Shown here: positions 62,471-64,000 of the stretch, piece after piece
Layout of the letters: each line of letters begins with the position of its first letter
Position numbering within the stretch: the stretch's first letter is position 1
Assembly: GCA_949987705.1 (NCBI GenBank)
Contig: OX465282.1
Coordinates: 81,828,070 to 81,892,069, forward strand
Reading direction: 5' to 3'
Source: Thereva unica
Lineage: Eukaryota > Arthropoda > Insecta > Diptera > Therevidae
Length of the DNA stretch: 64,000 bases
The notes under the pieces: generated by a model
What the model was told of the DNA's origin: nothing
Database searches by the model: none
Seen by the model: the letters and a program-made list of their open reading frames with translations, nothing else
Position numbers and translations under genes: made by a program

Positions 62471-63096
62471 GGTAGTCTGGTGGATGCATAAGGAGAAGGC
62501 GGTGAGCCTCGCGTTTGCACTACTGAGTGTTATATGAGTGCATCCATTTTTTAACAGCTGCGTGGGGTGAAGCCGGGGTATTACTGTCTAACAAATTAAT
62601 ATTGGCGAGTTTCACATGGGCCAACCAACAAAAATTGGATGTATTCGGTAATTCCCTTTTGAAATTTGATGAAGAATAGCATGGGTTTCCACAACAGCCA
62701 ACTTTTCCAACAAACTATACGCTAGAAAGCTATACGCTAGCTGGATTTCGAAATTGTTTTATTAAAAAGTCATAAGGAAACTGTGTTCCAATTTTCAGCC
62801 ATTTTGGAATTTTGTCTCTGGGCTAAACAGGCGTTTTGGAAAAAAACATGGCTTTTTAACAAAATTCAAAAATTCATAAAAAATAGCAATTAACAAATTT
62901 TTACTAGTCTGGCGGGCGTTACATGTTCTTTACATGTTTTTCAACCAATCTCACTTTATTGTTTTGAGGTGTTCGATGGGGCACCTTTTATGTCATGGGA
63001 GCTTAGACTATAATGTGAAATAATGAATATTCTTTCTCTTATTCCGTGAGTGCTTGTCTTTTCCTTCGTCCTTCATTGTGTACAAAAATGAACAGC
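62471..63096. other. Spacer, nothing recognised
   Basis: No gene; low-complexity A/T stretches. Confidence 0.35.
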
Positions 63097-63420
63097 TTAT
63101 GGGGCGCAATATGGCATAGTGCACCGGGCGCAAATCCCCAAGCGCCGGCCCTGATTGTGGGATGTCGAATTCAAAGAATATAAATATAAATGATTGGGCG
63201 TCTTTAACAACTCCTCCTTATCCACAATGATAGACAAAAAGATATTAAATTTTCCGGAGCTAGACAGCCTATGGAAAGAGGCCTCAAGGTCCCCTACATA
63301 TTTATAGTTGACGACGCCTTCGTTCTTACCTGTTCTGCCAGTGGTCTTGCGGATGAAATGTGTAATTTCGGAATGTGCCTTCCAGCGAAAAATTTTAAAT
63401 GCGGCATAGCATACCATTTC
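63097..63420 (-). CDS. Unassigned open frame, possible TE remnant
   Basis: 106 codons with balanced composition up to SLNSTSHN; the C-terminal part runs into a repeat end (CAGGGCCGGCGCTTGGGG on the minus strand at 63136-63153), a sequence of hAT-terminus type. The protein is not recognised. Confidence 0.25.
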   Translation of the reverse strand, partial: EMVCYAAFKIFRWKAHSEITHFIRKTTGRTGKNEGVVNYKYVGDLEASFHRLSSSGKFNIFLSIIVDKEELLKTPNHLYLYSLNSTSHNQGRRLGICARCTMPYCAP

Positions 63421-63572
63421 GATTTGTACATAGTATCTGCGTAAATAGTATTAATAAATTTTCGTCCTCCAAGCTCATTTTTTTATATCGCCGAACTAAA
63501 GCGAGGTAATATATCTAGACTTAAATCGGAAAACATAAAACATTGTGCGCACACAAGAATTTTATCATTTAA

Positions 63573-63783
63573 GGTCGTATCCACCTAAAGTCTTGTCTCT
63601 ACAGAGTGCACGTACAGTCTTTTAAAACATATTTTGAGACTTTTCATATGCTTCCTGCAATATTTTAGTGGATACGCAAACCGCACAGTTTGAAATTTTT
63701 CGTTTTTTCTCTATTTTTGTGAATTTTTATGTGCGCGCACTGTCTGCCGCACTGTCTGCAGACCGCAGTGGAAACGCACCTTT
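63573..63783. mobile_element. MITE with AGGTGCGTTTCCACT-type inverted repeats
   Basis: Left AGGTCGTATCCACC, right inverse AAAGGTGCGTTTCCACTG (63766-63783). TTA on both sides (63570-63572 and 63782-63784, read through the termini) would suit a PIF/Harbinger 3-bp duplication, but exact ends are uncertain. Confidence 0.5.
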
Positions 63784-64000
63784 ACAAGTCAGACAAACAA
63801 ATTCTCCAACAAGATTTTTGAATTTCACGTTCCACATTTCAGGTACTTTCATCGGATCTTTAATGACACATTTATGGTTTTGTTTATTTAAAGGATTAAT
63901 GCAAGAATTTGTTCCAGGCATTGTAAACAACTGCCTGCACCGATTACAAAATGATTGAAAAACTGCTCCGATAATGAACTCAAACCTGAGATGCGCGAGC

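Overview
The window is a repeat-dense stretch of an arthropod, almost certainly insect, nuclear genome. The evidence is its content: env-bearing Ty3/gypsy elements (errantivirus type), an mdg1/412-like element, a two-ORF LINE with RNase H, an intact hAT transposon, Harbinger and Bel-Pao remains, and several MITE-like families. It is AT-rich and I recognise no ordinary single-copy host gene. The order or species cannot be fixed from sequence alone.

Layout. 1-2.2 kb: the reverse-strand 5' leader of one errantivirus (family 'B') lies head-to-head with a broken env of the same family on the plus strand. 2.5-3.6 kb: a MITE-like repeat with internal subrepeats. 3.9-21 kb: a nest. An old gag-protease element (G; halves at 3.9-4.2 and 20.4-21.0 kb) probably received an errantivirus (E). 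E's 3' LTR received an mdg1/412-like element (D, 4716-17044, 475-bp LTRs, TSD CAAT). D's pol received a full-length LINE (6633-12210, TSD ACTGTTA). 21.1-22.4 kb: Bel-Pao gag remains. 24.7-26.9 kb: a complete hAT element (8-bp TSD GTTATCAC, intact transposase). 27.7-29.0 kb: a decayed two-gene PIF/Harbinger. 29.4-35.1 kb: a decayed errantivirus (F) split by a 3.9-kb foldback element (29719-33634) with perfect 32-bp termini, a 4-bp TSD AGTT, long inverted arms and a ~120-bp tandem array in its loop. 36.9-56.2 kb: errantivirus B, whose 3' LTR was entered by a second, unrelated errantivirus C (47548-55529, 415-bp LTRs, TSD CGCG). 56.2-58 kb: Bel-Pao gag/pol remains carrying a TA-flanked MITE and a tRNA-like SINE insert. 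59-61.7 kb: a pseudogene of a TE-like protein family, split by a second copy of the MITE seen at 2.5 kb. 62-64 kb: further MITE-like repeats.

How the parts act. The LTR elements encode Gag, protease, reverse transcriptase, RNase H and integrase. A, B, C and E also carry baculovirus-F-like Env pieces. D has no env; it has two small leader ORFs, one starting exactly across the LTR/primer-binding-site junction and one encoding a small putative myristoylated membrane protein. The LINE (ORF1 and ORF2 open) and the hAT (transposase open) look structurally complete. B, C and D have near-identical LTR pairs but broken reading frames, so they may be defective copies mobilised in trans; consensus indel errors cannot be excluded.

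The most unusual items are the foldback element with an internal satellite, the LINE whose 3' end is a short CCTAA (telomere-like) tract, the D leader ORF whose start codon overlaps the LTR/PBS junction, and the multiplied promoter-like segment in B's 3' LTR.
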